Below are positions 49,841-62,700 of a stretch of DNA of 64,000 bases, piece by piece. Position 1 is the stretch's first letter. Each line of letters begins with the position of its first letter. Under the pieces are notes generated by a model that made no database searches, was not told the DNA's origin, and worked only from the letters and a program-made list of their open reading frames with translations. The position numbers and the translations under genes are program-made. Source of the DNA: Tetrahymena thermophila SB210 (Eukaryota; Ciliophora; Oligohymenophorea; Hymenostomatida; Tetrahymenidae); NCBI RefSeq assembly GCF_000189635.1, contig NW_002476218.1, positions 310,001 to 374,000 on the forward strand. The letters are read 5' to 3'.

Positions 49841-52670
49841 TAAATTATTTAATTTACTTTTCAAATATTTTTCACTAAATCCACAGTAATTCTAATATTT
49901 TAGGATTTATTCTTTCTTTTATTCATACATACAGATGGACTGATATTTAAGAATTTTTTAGAAGATTACTATAGCTTAGAAAAGAAAGAATTTATGATGC
50001 TATCTAAATTAGAATATTTTATATTTAGCATGATTGAATTTCAAATAATTTAAAATCCATAAGATTTTTACGAATTCGCAAAGTTTAAATTCGCTGCTAT
50101 TTGCGCACTCAATTTTAGTTTGTTCTTTCTTTCTTCCTTCTCTTTCACATTTTACTGAAAATTTAATGCAAAATGAACATAAGAAAGAGTTAAGAAATTA
50201 TTTAATATGTAATGAGAATATCCTGAAATTTAAAAAATTTTTTAATAAGATTTTAATAATTCGAATATATTTTTTTAAAAATCTACTTGCTATTCGCTTT
50301 ATTATTTTACATACAGAAATTAATTAAGTTACGTTTAATCCTTTTATTTTTGCAGCTTATGTTGTAGGAAAATCAAGAAAATTGCCACAATATACAATAA
50401 AAATCATTTTTTTTGTTACTTTCTCAACTGCTACAAATTTTTACTATTGAAATTAAATATAATAAAATTGTATAGAGAAAGTATGATGCAGCAGAAAAAT
50501 AAACAACAAATAAACAAATAAAAGTAATTATTGCATGAAATTTTTAAAAACAAACAATAAATTTAAGTGTTCTGTTTTATTTGTTAATCTTTCTTTTTCT
50601 TTCTCGCTTCCCCCTTAAATATATTATTTAAATGATGAATTGTAAAAAAAGATGTATATTTTATGTGTTTGTAATCAGTAAGAGTGGGAGGATTGCGAGA
50701 AAGAAGAAGAAGTAAAAAAAACAAAATAAATGAAATGAATTTTTATATATGAATGATAATTAAAAGAATATTTACTTTTTACTAATTTTATTATTTGCTT
50801 ACGCATGTCATACGAAATAATAACAATCTATCTATCAATCAATTGCTTATAACAGCAATTGTTAAGAAGATGGAAACGAACGACAGTAATAGGTTGGGAA
50901 GGGGAAAAAATAAAAATAATATATACAAGAGACACGCAAGCATTCACAGCAAATAAAATTTAAGAAAAGAAAAAAAGGGAAAAAAAAAATCAAATAATAT
51001 CAAAAAATAAACTAAGACGTATTCAAAAAGAAAGAGGGAAAACGCGGTCTCAAAGAAAAATTAAATCAAATCAAATCAAAATAAAATAAATATGTTTGTT
51101 TGCTAGTTTTTTTGTGGGGAGGGGAGAAATCATGCAAAATTTAATTAAAGATTTACATGAGAAAAAAAAAGAGGAAAAAATAAATATTTGATTTGGTAAG
51201 GAGTCTATAATCAAAGTTAATTTTATTTGAAAAAATCAAAAACAGGAAGTGTAAGTTCTACGATGAGTTGACAGGCTTTCTAACCTGCTTTTTTTTAAAA
51301 TCTTATTCTGTGCAAATGTGCATTGAAATAGACTAACTCGTATGTCTCTATCAGACAGCGCGTCGTCTACATCAGAGATGATTTTTAAATTTTGAAGATA
51401 ATATTAATTATTACTTTAATTCTACTCTTCCTTCTCCAATTCGATTAAGAGAAGAGCTGGACATAACAAGAGATTAATATCAATAGATCACCCTATTTAA
51501 TTTATTTATAAATTCTATCGACTTTATTTATAATAATGATGAGCTCACTTAATAGGATTCTTTATTTTTTCTGATTATTTAAATATATTTTTATTGATTT
51601 AAAGGAATCAATCCAACTAATACTCACTTTTTTTCTAATGCACTTTTCATTTTAATTGATTGGTATGCTTGAATACAAAGCAGATAAATGAGGGTTTGTT
51701 TAATATAATTTTTTAATAAAATAGGGAAAGGTAAATTCATTTGAATGTTTGTTTGTTTGATTGTTTTTTTTGCTTGTTTGTTTATTTACTTTTTTCTATT
51801 TGATTTTAAAACACAATCACAAAAAAAAGAAAAAAAAGTTATTTATTTAAAGGAAATTGTTAGAGGGAGTAACGCGGTAAAGTATATTTTTTCCTTTAAC
51901 CATTTTTGCATATTTAGAGCCTTTCTCTCTAAATCAAAATAATCTATTCATAAAATTAACCATGGTATGTCAAAATTACGGTAAATAGCTATCGAAAATC
52001 ATTTTATATGCAAAAATGGTTTGTAAAAATTGTCACATACTCTATAATTATAGGGTATTTTGAAAATCATTGTTGTAAGAAAACATTTACACATTTTTTC
52101 ACTGATTTGGCGAATAAAAAGTTGAGTCACCTCCTTGCGAAGTTAAGAAAATTAAAGTATACATCTAATTTGTGATTAAAACGCAAAAATGAAATGATTT
52201 TATTGGATAATTTTGTGCTAAATTTTAGAATTTCTTTTAAAAATGTATATTAAAAAAGGAAGCTTAAGAATTTGAAATTGAGAATGATGTTCCTAATAAA
52301 TATTATCTTGTGGCGCCTTTGTGAGTTTTTGTTGATTTTTGAGATTGTTGTATTATTTTGGTAGATATCATGGCTGCGTGCATAAGAATTTAGCAAGCAG
52401 AAGCTAAGAGAAGACGAGAAAGGAAATAAAATATTTGAAAAATGAAACTAAAAATGTTAATGATTGAGTGTTGGGTACTCTTCAAGAGAAAATTAAATAA
52501 AAAACATTAAATAGGGTAGGGTAAATAAAATAAAGGGGTGGGACTTAATGTATATTTGATAAAGAGGAAAAATAAATTTTTTGCATGTATTTTATTTATT
52601 TATATAAATATATATATATTAATATATATTATCATTCGAAAATCCTAATCAAAATAAACTTAAGAATAAT

Positions 52671-52700
52671 AAATAAATGAATGAACGAACGAATGAACCA
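52671..52700. repeat. AATG/AACG tetranucleotide tract
   Basis: Tandem AATA, AATG, AACG and AATG units (aatgaatgaacgaacgaatg). A nearby tract at 52802-52851 has GATT units followed by four CAGT units. Confidence 0.65.
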
Positions 52701-52897
52701 ACTAATGTACTAATGAATGGGCGGGACATAGAAATAAGAGTTAACAATTAAGAACTAGCTATTAAAAAATGAAGAAAAATAAAATCTAAATAGAATAAAT
52801 GAATTGATTTATTGATTTATTAATTGATTGATAGATCAGTCAGTCAGTCAAGTTAATTGCGAAACAATAAAAGAAGAAACAAATAATAAAGCAAGTG

Positions 52898-52940
52898 AAT
52901 AAATAAATAAATAAAATAAATGAAAGAATGAATGAATGAA
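52898..52940. repeat. AATA/AATG tetranucleotide tract
   Basis: About five AATA units, a break, then four AATG-type units, directly visible. Confidence 0.65.
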
Positions 52941-53370
52941 AAGGGGAAAGTTTTAATTTAATTAAAATCAAATATTAAATAAAAAATGTGAAAATAAGAT
53001 GAGGGTTTTATTAAATTAAAATGCAAGATAAATTTATTTATGATTGAATTTTAATTAACAAAAAAAAAGACTTAGAAGTCTTTTAAATCAAGTGTTTATA
53101 AACTCCTTGGGGGGTACTCTTATAATTAATTAATTTTTAATTTATATCTAATTATTTGCAAATTTATCGAGAGCAGCGACTTAAAATTTGCGCCAATATT
53201 CAAGCAATCAAAACGACTCTTTCATTCAAGATAGCCTTCTTGCATAAAAACTCAAAACCCATAAAAAGAATCAAATTAAGAAAGCACTTATAATTATTAT
53301 ACAATTTAAAAGCAAAAAAGTTCATAATAAATTCTTATTAAATTAAAGACATTTGAATTAATTTGTTAAA

Positions 53371-56300
53371 ATGGATAACTTAAATAGTAACCAGGTATTT
53401 AATTAAAATTAAAATTATTTCTCCTCTTTTATTTTCTCTTTCTTTTCATATTTATATTTATTCGCTCAAGCTTTTCATATAATCCAAACATATTGTTTAT
53501 AGTAAGTTAATTAGTTAGTAGTTAGTTAGTTAGTTAGTTAGTAAAAAAGCAAATAAGTAAAAAAGTTAGAAAAAATAAATAAATAAGTTAGTGGTTAGTT
53601 AGCAAATAAGTAAGCGAATGAGCTATTTCCACCTACGCATCCAACATCTAACAATATACTTTCATACTAATAGTTTTATTGTTTATCATTAAGTTAGTAG
53701 TAGCTCCTCTCAAACTATAAATCCATCTCAAATTCCTACACTTCAAATTGTCTTTAAAAATTTTTAATAAATATAAAGCTCTCTTTAATAATTATTTTAT
53801 CTTAAAATATTTCAATTTCAATTGCGTAAAATAGTTATTTACATTCAAAGGCTTCCATTTATGCATGTAATCAAATCGTTGGTCTTTCTCTAAATTGTCT
53901 TTTATATGAATGAGAGTTCATTCATAAGTAGTTTAGGTTGATATATATCTTGTCTTTAGTAAGATTCTACTTAACGCTAAGCTATATCGAAGTAGTTGCA
54001 CATTTTCAAGCAGCAAGCAAGCATGTAGAATTAAATAGACACTAAAATTATTTAGATAGTTATATATATTATAAAGCATTCAAAAAACAAGAAGCTCACT
54101 TTTTCTAAGAAGTCCTTCAAAGATTCTAAAGATGATATTCAAATTATAATAAATTAGGTTAAAATTAAAGTTGTGTAGGATATGATGGTAGTTATGCTGA
54201 GAGAGAGTTTTTTATGAAAATTCTATGGTTTTCTTTTTTAAAAATGCGAAATTATTTAAATTAGAATTAAAATAGCTAAGCTAATTAACTAATTAACAAA
54301 CTAACTAAGTAACGCGATTTTGAGTTTTCTACATAGAGTTAATTTTTTTTTTGCAAAAGTGCAAAAATTTTTGGGAGCGAAAATATAAATGATAAGAAGA
54401 AAAAAAAAGAAAGATATTTTAAAAAAGAAAACATTTTTTGAAATTTCATAATAAAAATATTTTAAAATAAAAACAGATAAATACTCAGAACAACACCACT
54501 GTTGAGTTCTTCTTATCTTCAGAGTAATAAAGAATCATAAATGAATTGCTCCCAAAGGGATACTCTCTCTAGTTCGCTTCCAAGCCAGCCAGATCTAAAT
54601 CAGGCAGCTTTACCAAAACTATTGCTTAATTTGGTCGTTAAAATGTAATCATTTTTTTAAAATACGATTGTCTATTTTAATAATTTTTTTCGAAATGACT
54701 TTGAATTTTTTAAATTCATTTTTATGCATACAAAAAATAAATATATTTATATTTAAATATAGGATGGATAATTAAGAAACTCAAACGGCTAATTCGCTCC
54801 TTCCTCTAAAGCTTCTAAAAAATATGGAACAGGAAAGTTAGCATCATAGGAAGGATATGCTGTCCCTTCGTTAAGCTACTAAGGAATTAATTAAGCAGCT
54901 TATCCTCCTATGCAAGGAAACGGATCAAATTAAAATAACAATGGAATGAATACTCCTCAATTAAATAGTTAATCTTCTTAAATTTAGGGCTAATATAACT
55001 AAATCCCTAACTTGAATTAAAGCTAATCTCAAGTCAACTAATAATCTGGTTTAAATCAGCAATACTCTCAAAACAATAATTAACTTGGATATTAACAGTA
55101 ATAGCAAATTTAGCAATAAGCATAAATGAATTAAGGAGTATAGATGAACAATATGCAAATGTAGTAGTAATAAATGAACTAAGGAGGAGCCATGTATGGT
55201 CAAAACCAAAATAATGACTATTATCAAATGCAATAATAGAATTCCTCTTAGTATTAAACTTCAGATCAAATTCGTATGAATTAATAAATGTAATAACCAG
55301 ATATTTACAACTAACACTTAATCCACATGAAGCCTACTGGTTAACGTAAGAACACTGTCAGCAAACCTCGCAAAGAAAAAAAACTCAAGCAAAATGAAAA
55401 AGCTCAAAAATTAAATAAAAGAAAGAGCGATGCAAGTCTTGCTGCTAAAGTCTCAAAGAAGTAAAGAGCTCTTATGGCTGCTGTTGGAAATGAAGAAATC
55501 AGCTATGGAGGTATGCATCCTGTAGAATAAAAGAAGTGCTTACACATTCTACACTCTCTACAAAAGCACAAATCTTCAAAGCCTTTCTTGAAACCAGTTG
55601 ACCCAATAAAAGAAGGATGTCCTGATTATTACATGGTTATCCGCGAACCAATGGATTTATCTACTGTTGAAAAAAATCTGAAAGCTCATCTATACTAATC
55701 CCCAACATAATTTGCTGCTGATATCCACAAGATTTGGAAAAATAGCTTTATTTACAACAATCGTGACTCTTAAATATATAACATGACTCTTGAAATGGAA
55801 AAATATTTCAGCAGAAAGTTCAAAGAAATTGAAACTAACTTGTATACCAAGACTGATGGAAGAACTTCTACAACTGACATCATTTAGGCATTAACAGGCT
55901 TCTTAACCTAGAACTAAAAAGGTACAAAGAAAAACAAAATAGCTGGTCTTTAACCTATCCAAGTCCCCCTAACATCAGCTCCTTAACCCACCAAAAAGAC
56001 TAAAAATCCTACCTCAAAAATGGATATTCCCATGACAATGTAAGAAAAAAAGAATCTCGGACAAAACATTTTATTACTCCCACCTGAATGTTTACGTGGA
56101 GTTTGGGAGATTGTATAATCTGATGGAAACTAGCAGTATGACGACAAAATACTCACCTTTGACATTGATGCTCTATCAGTTCGTAAAACTCGTGAATTAG
56201 AATAGTATGTCAAGCAAAACATGGCTGCCAACAACAAAAGACTCTCCAAGAAGTAAGCAAAAATCCAAGAAAAGTCCATGAATGCTGACTAAAAGCTTAT

Positions 56301-56852
56301 CTAAAATTCAACATTCGGTTAAGATGACGAAACTGCAGCTACTCATCATGAAACAGTTATTGTTTAAGGTAATTTTCCCTTTTTAGAATTTCATTTTCAA
56401 AAAAATTATTTATAAAGAATTTTCTTTAAAAATAAACATTTTAATTTAATTTCACAAACTAAAGATTTTCAATATTTTAATTAAATTTCGTTTGATATGC
56501 TATATTAATATTAGACTATAACTATACAGATATGACTTAGAGCACAATTCAGCACACACAATAGTATCAAGTTCCTATGCACCCAAGCTAATATCAAATG
56601 GAGCAAATGCACACCTAAACCATTGGATCTTATGGAAATGGATAGACAGAGTATGCCTAACATCAACATGATATGAATTAGGGAATGGATGAATAAGGAG
56701 ATATCAACGATATAGATTCAGACTCATCTAACATTAGTGACAGTAATTTCAATTAATTAAACTATTATTTGGTTTATATAAATTGTATTTAACTCAAAAA
56801 TCTAAACTAAAATTTTTATTAAATAGATGACAGTGACAGTCAATTCAATTGA
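53371..56852 (+). CDS. BET-type chromatin reader: one bromodomain plus ET domain
   Basis: Exons 53371-53394, 54525-54644, 54763-56368, 56530-56742 and 56827-56852, 662 residues. Residues ~50-240 are Gln/Asn/Met-rich, with most Gln as TAA/TAG. A Lys-rich stretch (~250-285) follows. The bromodomain spans ~299-405 with PFLKPVD (ZA loop), DYYMVIREPMDLSTVEKNL and the acetyl-lysine Asn in IYNNRDSQIY. The ET/NET domain (~480-545) contains LLLPPECLRGVWEIV and FDIDALSVRKTRELEQYV. The C-terminus is acidic (DIDSDSSNISDNDSDS). BET proteins bind acetylated histones and recruit transcription factors through ET. Animal BETs have two bromodomains; this has one, as in plant GTE and several protist proteins. 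The tiny first exon is the least certain; donor 53387 (GTAACC) with acceptor 54522 also keeps frame. Confidence 0.88.
53511..53542. repeat. (TTAG)n microsatellite inside the first BET intron
   Basis: About eight TTAG units with one interruption at 53518-53521. This is not the ciliate telomere repeat. It lies in the 1.1-kb first intron of the BET gene. Confidence 0.75.
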
Positions 56853-59767
56853 GTAAATTGAAAATTATTCAAAAATAATTTAAGCTGATCTAAAAAAGCT
56901 CTTATCTTCACCACACAACATAATCCAACCAACCAACCAAAAAGCAATATAAAACATACCTATAAAACCTACTTTTAAAAATAATATATGCCAATAAAAA
57001 GGGTAATGAACTCACAAAAAACAAAAAAAGAGCTCCTTTTCTCTTTATATAATTAAAACATATGAATAACATGTGTATGACATAGCCATAGCCAGCTTAA
57101 AAAGGAAAATCATAGGTTGGTTTCAAACCAAACACAATAAAAATTAATTAGCTCTGATAAGAAAATGAAATATAATAATAATACTTCCTCAAACAATAAA
57201 TAAAAACCATACTTTTTATATAATGTTGCTGTAATTCTTATATCCTACCTACCTACCTAATTCATTCATAAATACATACATACAAAAAAACAAATAAACA
57301 AACATGCAAAATGAATAATGACTATAGTAAAAGACAATCCATTTCACACCTAATACTTATCTAATAGGGATCATACTACTCCTCTTTATAAAAGTTCACC
57401 TCCTCCATCCAATTCATATTAATATTAACATTAAATATATTCTCACATATATAGTCTTAAACTTACTTTATTGATAAAATTCCAAAAGAGCAGTTGCTAG
57501 TTTACCTGCAAGCAAAACATAAACAATAACATAATTTAAAACAAATATAATTTTTTAATCTTTTATATACTTACTAACTTCATTACCAAAAAAAACTCAC
57601 AATTTGTTGTTTAACTAGCTCTTAAGTAATTCAACAATGGACTAAATAAATATATTAACTATAAAAAAATCAATTAGTAATCAAACTTTGTCCTTTTATT
57701 TGTAAGAATTTACAAATTCAATTCACAAAAAGTTTGCTCATATAAAAGATTAAATTTTAACTTTTTAAATTAACCTAAATCCTAATTAAACTTGTTAATT
57801 CTCAGCTAGGATTGCTTCTACTTACCTATCTAGTTTAGATAGAATGAAAAATTAATCAACAAAAAATAATTAACAACTAATGGAAATGAAGAATTCGCAG
57901 ATCAAAAAGAATTTAAGATAATAAACTAAAAATAATAAAATAATTACAAAAAACTCAAATTCTAACTTTATCTCCTCAATTACTCTGCATTTCTTTTTGT
58001 GGCTTGCGAGGGTTTATATCCTTGTATTTATAGATTTTTCCTTCCTCTCAAATGCTTGCCATGATTAAATAAATTTATAACCATCTTTAAAGTAAAATAA
58101 TTTTGTTTACAAATTCTAGTATTTAATCAAAAAATAATAGCAATAAATAACAATAAACATACAAACAAACAAACAATCAATCAAATAAACTTGCTAAATA
58201 ATAAAATAAGATAAAAATTAATTTCACTTGCACAAAAGAAGAAGTGCAAGTAATTAAAAACCATCTTTCTTATGGATTACTAATATGTATCTATTTTCTT
58301 ATCATCTCAATAATTCGTATTTCAATTGATAACTAAAATTTAAATATCATTCCTACCTATGTGTTTCCTTTATATTTGTGTCTAGAGTATTTCTTGCCAA
58401 ATTCTATCGAGTTTTATTTCCTTTATTCAATTAATAAAATAAATTTTCACCTTTATAAAATTTATTCTTTCTTATTTAAAAATATAAAATATCCTTTAAC
58501 TTCATATTCATATTAAGCTACATTTTTTTTTTTTTATCTTTATCAAATGTTAACTTTTATATTTAATTCTTATTTAAAGATTAAATTAATCTAAAATTTC
58601 TAATTCTATAATATTTTATATTTTGTTAAAGATACATATATATCCTTTTTATCAAAATTATAATTTAACCCATAAAATGAACACTTAAGGCCTATAACTT
58701 AATACTTTTAATTTTAATTATTTTTATTTTCTTTTTGTAAAATCTACAATTCATAATATGATAGAGGATCATTTCCTAAATTATTATTTAATTTTGAAGA
58801 AATTTTTTAAAAAAGTATCAAATAACACTTAGTGATAATAAACTTTGAAATTTATATTGAAACTAAAATTTTAGGATATTTTAAAGTATATTAAATACTT
58901 TTTTCTATTTTTATTCTAAAGTTTTGATTGAAATAAATATTAATAGCACTAGTTTTTATTTGGAATTTTATTTTTTAACCTTTAATATGGAGACACATTT
59001 AGCTAGTATTCAATTGAATCTAAAATTTTTATTTTTAATATATTTTTTTGTTTAATAATTAAATAAAATGAAAAAATTGATAATTGATGTATATAAAGTT
59101 ATATTCATATTATAAATTTATTATGAATTAATATAAATTTTAAGTATATTGATAAGTCAATTAATTACTTTTATTGAATGTTGGATATAAATATAATAAG
59201 AGGTGATATTTATTTCATACTATTTTTGATAGGTTGTGTTTAACAAAACTAATAACGTTTTGATATTATTTAATCAAAGGAAATTATGATATAATTGATT
59301 ATTATAATTAACTATTATTTATGATAAATTTCTCATATAAAATGTATAAAGAGTAGTAATTGATATATCAATTTTTAAATATTTCAATAGCTTATTTAAA
59401 CAGTAAAATAAAATTAATTTGATTTAACTGTATCCTACTATATATTCATTTATAAGATATGATAAAGTTAGGCTTTTTTTTCACTTAATTATCAATTTTA
59501 AGATAACAATTAACTAATTAGTGAATAAATTCCAATGGAAAGGATATTATGTATTTCGCAAATTTAGTTTATTACCTTGTCAATATTATATAAATATTTA
59601 CACATCAATTATCTCATACTTTTAGAATTAAAATTTACTAAATTTTGGATTGATCCTTATAAATACTTAATTATTCTTTTTCAATTTTCTTATATAATTG
59701 GATTATCTGTCTTATTATTAAATATATAAATATTATAAATAATTTTTTATTATTTTAACTACTTGAT
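56853..59767. other. AT-rich intergenic region
   Basis: No gene of coding quality. A 179-codon TGA-free run from ATG 57312 has poor composition and is judged chance. There is a C/A-rich stretch just after the BET stop (ccaaccaaccaacc near 56930), CCTA units at 57246-57259, ATAC units near 57272, and CAAA/CAAT units near 58160. Confidence 0.6.
57246..57259. repeat. (CCTA)n microsatellite
   Basis: About three and a half CCTA units, followed within 15 bases by ATAC repeats, directly visible. Confidence 0.6.
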
Positions 59768-62700
59768 ATGGATAAATATATAAATTAACTAGAAATAGAA
59801 CAGATAGGGCAACTTGATAAAAAGTTATCATAAAATAGTTAAGGAAACCAACAAAATGAGGGTGAGAATTCCTAGCCTTTTTCTAGCTAAATTGCACCCA
59901 GCGAAGGAGAAAACAGAGGAGGGATACCTAATTTGTAAAATTTAATATTTTAGTTTGATATAAATCAATCTAAAATCAATCAAAATCATTTTAGGCAGCC
60001 TGAAAAGTAAAATAGCAATGTCTATGAAAACAATAGCAGTAAAATTTAAAGTGATTTTGACGAAAATGATGATCTAGATGATAGCGATTCATTGTCAACG
60101 TTGTCTTCTAAAGTAGAAAATAATTAAAAAGATTCTTTAAGTGAGTCAAGTTTAAAGAATGGGAGAAGAAATAGCTTGGAAAATTAAGAATAAAGTGGGT
60201 AAGTTGGAAGGAGAAATAGATCTTTTGACAAGAATAATAATATATTTTTAGAATGGAATAATATTTACTATAAAGCAAATTTACAAAACGCAGAAGAAAT
60301 AGATTTAAAATAATAGTATAATATTTATGAAGATCTAAAATAAGGTTAAAGGTATAACTCTGATGTAGTAATTAAATTAGTTAATTAACAATACTAAGAT
60401 TAATTTACATGCATGACAAAAGATGGATGCAGTTATATGAATGCAGATTGCACTAAAATTATCAAAGTATTCGAGGAAAACAGTGGACATAATAAACAAA
60501 CAGTCAGAATAAATTTAGTTAAGATTTTGCAGTCTTTAGAAGGTGGGTATGAAGATTTAATATAATATTTTAGTATAGCTTCTTTGACCAGATATTTATC
60601 AAGTGCAGGAGAAAAAGAAGCTTCTTTTTATATTTTAGAGTTTGAAATAGGCTTAAATACTTTATTTAATGTACTTAAACTTCTTAAAGACAAACAAATA
60701 AATCTTTAATTAATGTAGAGTTTATTTTAAGGTTTTGTTGACAATTTATTGTAAATGCATGCTCGTTTTGAAATTATGAATTAATTTGGACTGCATTCTA
60801 TATATCTACATTCGAAAAATATCTATTTCATTGACTTTTTTGACGAGTCGAAAACCTTTGAGAATCCTAAATCTGATTTGAATTATGTATAAGAGGGTGA
60901 TAATTTGGTTTCCAATAAAGATTAAGTTGATTATTTCAAAAAAGATATTTATAACATAGCTAAATGCTTGATATCAATTGAAATGATAAAGGAAGGCTAT
61001 TCATTCTTCCATGTGTTGGAGTTATTTTAAAAAGATAAAGTTGATGACCACGTGAATGACTATAACAAACAAGAAGGAAATAAAAATTAACCCTAATTCA
61101 ACTTTTTATTGTATGCCACAAAGCACAACTGCAATTAATATTTTTTGAAAACCAAAAAATTTATTGCAATTGAAGAAAATCAAATTATTATGTACGAAGT
61201 TAAAAATATTATTGAGGAAATGCTTTAAGAGGATCCAAGCAAAAGATTATCTTCTGTAAAATTGGCTATGATTTGCTAGAAGTCTAATTTGTTGATGAGA
61301 GATATAATGTACCCTTACATAAATGAGTTTCCGCCTACATTTTAGCTAGATTAAGATAACAACACAAAGATTCTAAATTACCCTTTTAAGCCTATTCAAT
61401 AAACTTAAGACATAGAAAATCATGCTACAATCACCAAAAATGGTGAAAAAATTTTTGAAGGAACTGTAGATATTCTAAGAAAACCAGTTGATATATGCGA
61501 AGCATAAATATTTTAATTTTACGTTTTTAAAGGATTCTTTATATAAGGTTTTCCTTATATGAAAGCCCAATTAAAGTGCTAAAATAATACAATCATAGAA
61601 GGAGATTGTTTCAATTTTATTTTTAAATAGTGGTTGATAAAATCTAAAATACTTCAAGAAGTTAAAATAATGTAATCTTTTATTTAATCATAATTTTATC
61701 TAAAAATTTTTTAAAAAAAAGGAATCTTTTTTAGATAAGCTCTTGGATTAATAGAAATAAATCATAAATAGAGCTTCCAAATATTATTATAGCTGGAGAT
61801 AATAAAAAAATAGTAAAATTAAATAGCAATTTCGTAATGGATATTAAAATATTTGAACAAGTCAACTAAATTATAAGCAATATTGAACTGATAAATATGA
61901 ATAACATAGATGTTAAATTGATATAAAACTCTTAGGATATTATAGAAAAACTAAAAAATGTTAAATACCTTACACTTGCATTAGATACAGAAGAAAAAAT
62001 AGTTTTTCTTATTAAATATTTAAACAGTTAATTTTGCTAAAATTTGGAAGTTTTAGATATCTCAAACTCCACAAAGCTAGATTATAAAGACTACGAGTTG
62101 AATAAAACCATCAATAACGCCAATGGTTATTTTACAAAATTAAATACCATCATTCTTACCAATTGCAAATCTAGTGCTCCAAATTCTTTCCTAGGTATTC
62201 TAATTAATTGTGAAAGTTTTAGAAAAATTCAGACTTTGGTCTTAGATGATACCTATGTAGATTAAGGAATATTTTCTAAATTTTTTGAATCCCCTTATCT
62301 AAGCACGCTTAAAAATTTATCTCTGAATGAAGTCGCTGGAATAAATGACTAATCAGTAGTGCAGCTATCTGAAAGAATATCAAAATTCAAAGTAATTTAT
62401 TTTATTTAAATTTAAAAAGCAAATTCAGATAAATTTTAAGCATTATTTTATTTAATTCATTGCAAATTTTTATTCTTGACAAAAACTTAACTTTAAATAA
62501 AAAAAATTAATCAATTTGATTTAAAAATATTAATTTTATTTAGAATTATTTATATTAAATTAATTTATATTGTTAATAGATTCATTCAATTATTATTTGT
62601 AGGTGTTTTTTTTTTAATTTAATTTTAAAAAAAATAAATTAAATTTACTAATATTTTTTTTTATTTAGAATATAGTAAAATTAAATTTAAGTGGAATGCT

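Larger units (their letters stand above)
47788..53370. other. 5.6-kb gene-free region rich in short tandem repeats
   Basis: No TGA-free frame of coding quality on either strand. The sequence is AT-rich but unusually patchy. It includes purine-rich blocks (50860-51190), degenerate 4-bp repeats (49796-49840, 52671-52700, 52802-52851, 52898-52940), and small islands of higher G+C (49040-49085, 51240-51395, 52130, 52310-52390, 53105-53200). Part may be the promoter or leader of the BET gene; the rest is unexplained. Confidence 0.6.

Noticed and set aside
51035-51055. aacgcggtct resembling the 3' end of U3 snoRNA
   Set aside because: Only ten bases match; no C/D boxes or U3 5' domain nearby.
51745-51942. 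Plus-strand 65-codon ORF, Phe/Ile-rich
   Set aside because: Composition is that of AT-rich non-coding DNA; no introns, homologue or start context supports it.
56743-56852. Read-through from BET exon 4 to the stop without the last intron
   Set aside because: It stays open by chance, but the donor GTAATTTC (56743) and acceptor AAATAG (56826) give a continuous acidic Ser/Asp tail, which is more consistent.
57312-57850. 179-codon TGA-free run downstream of the BET gene
   Set aside because: With TGA as the only stop, runs of this size arise by chance in several kb of AT-rich DNA, and composition is not protein-like.
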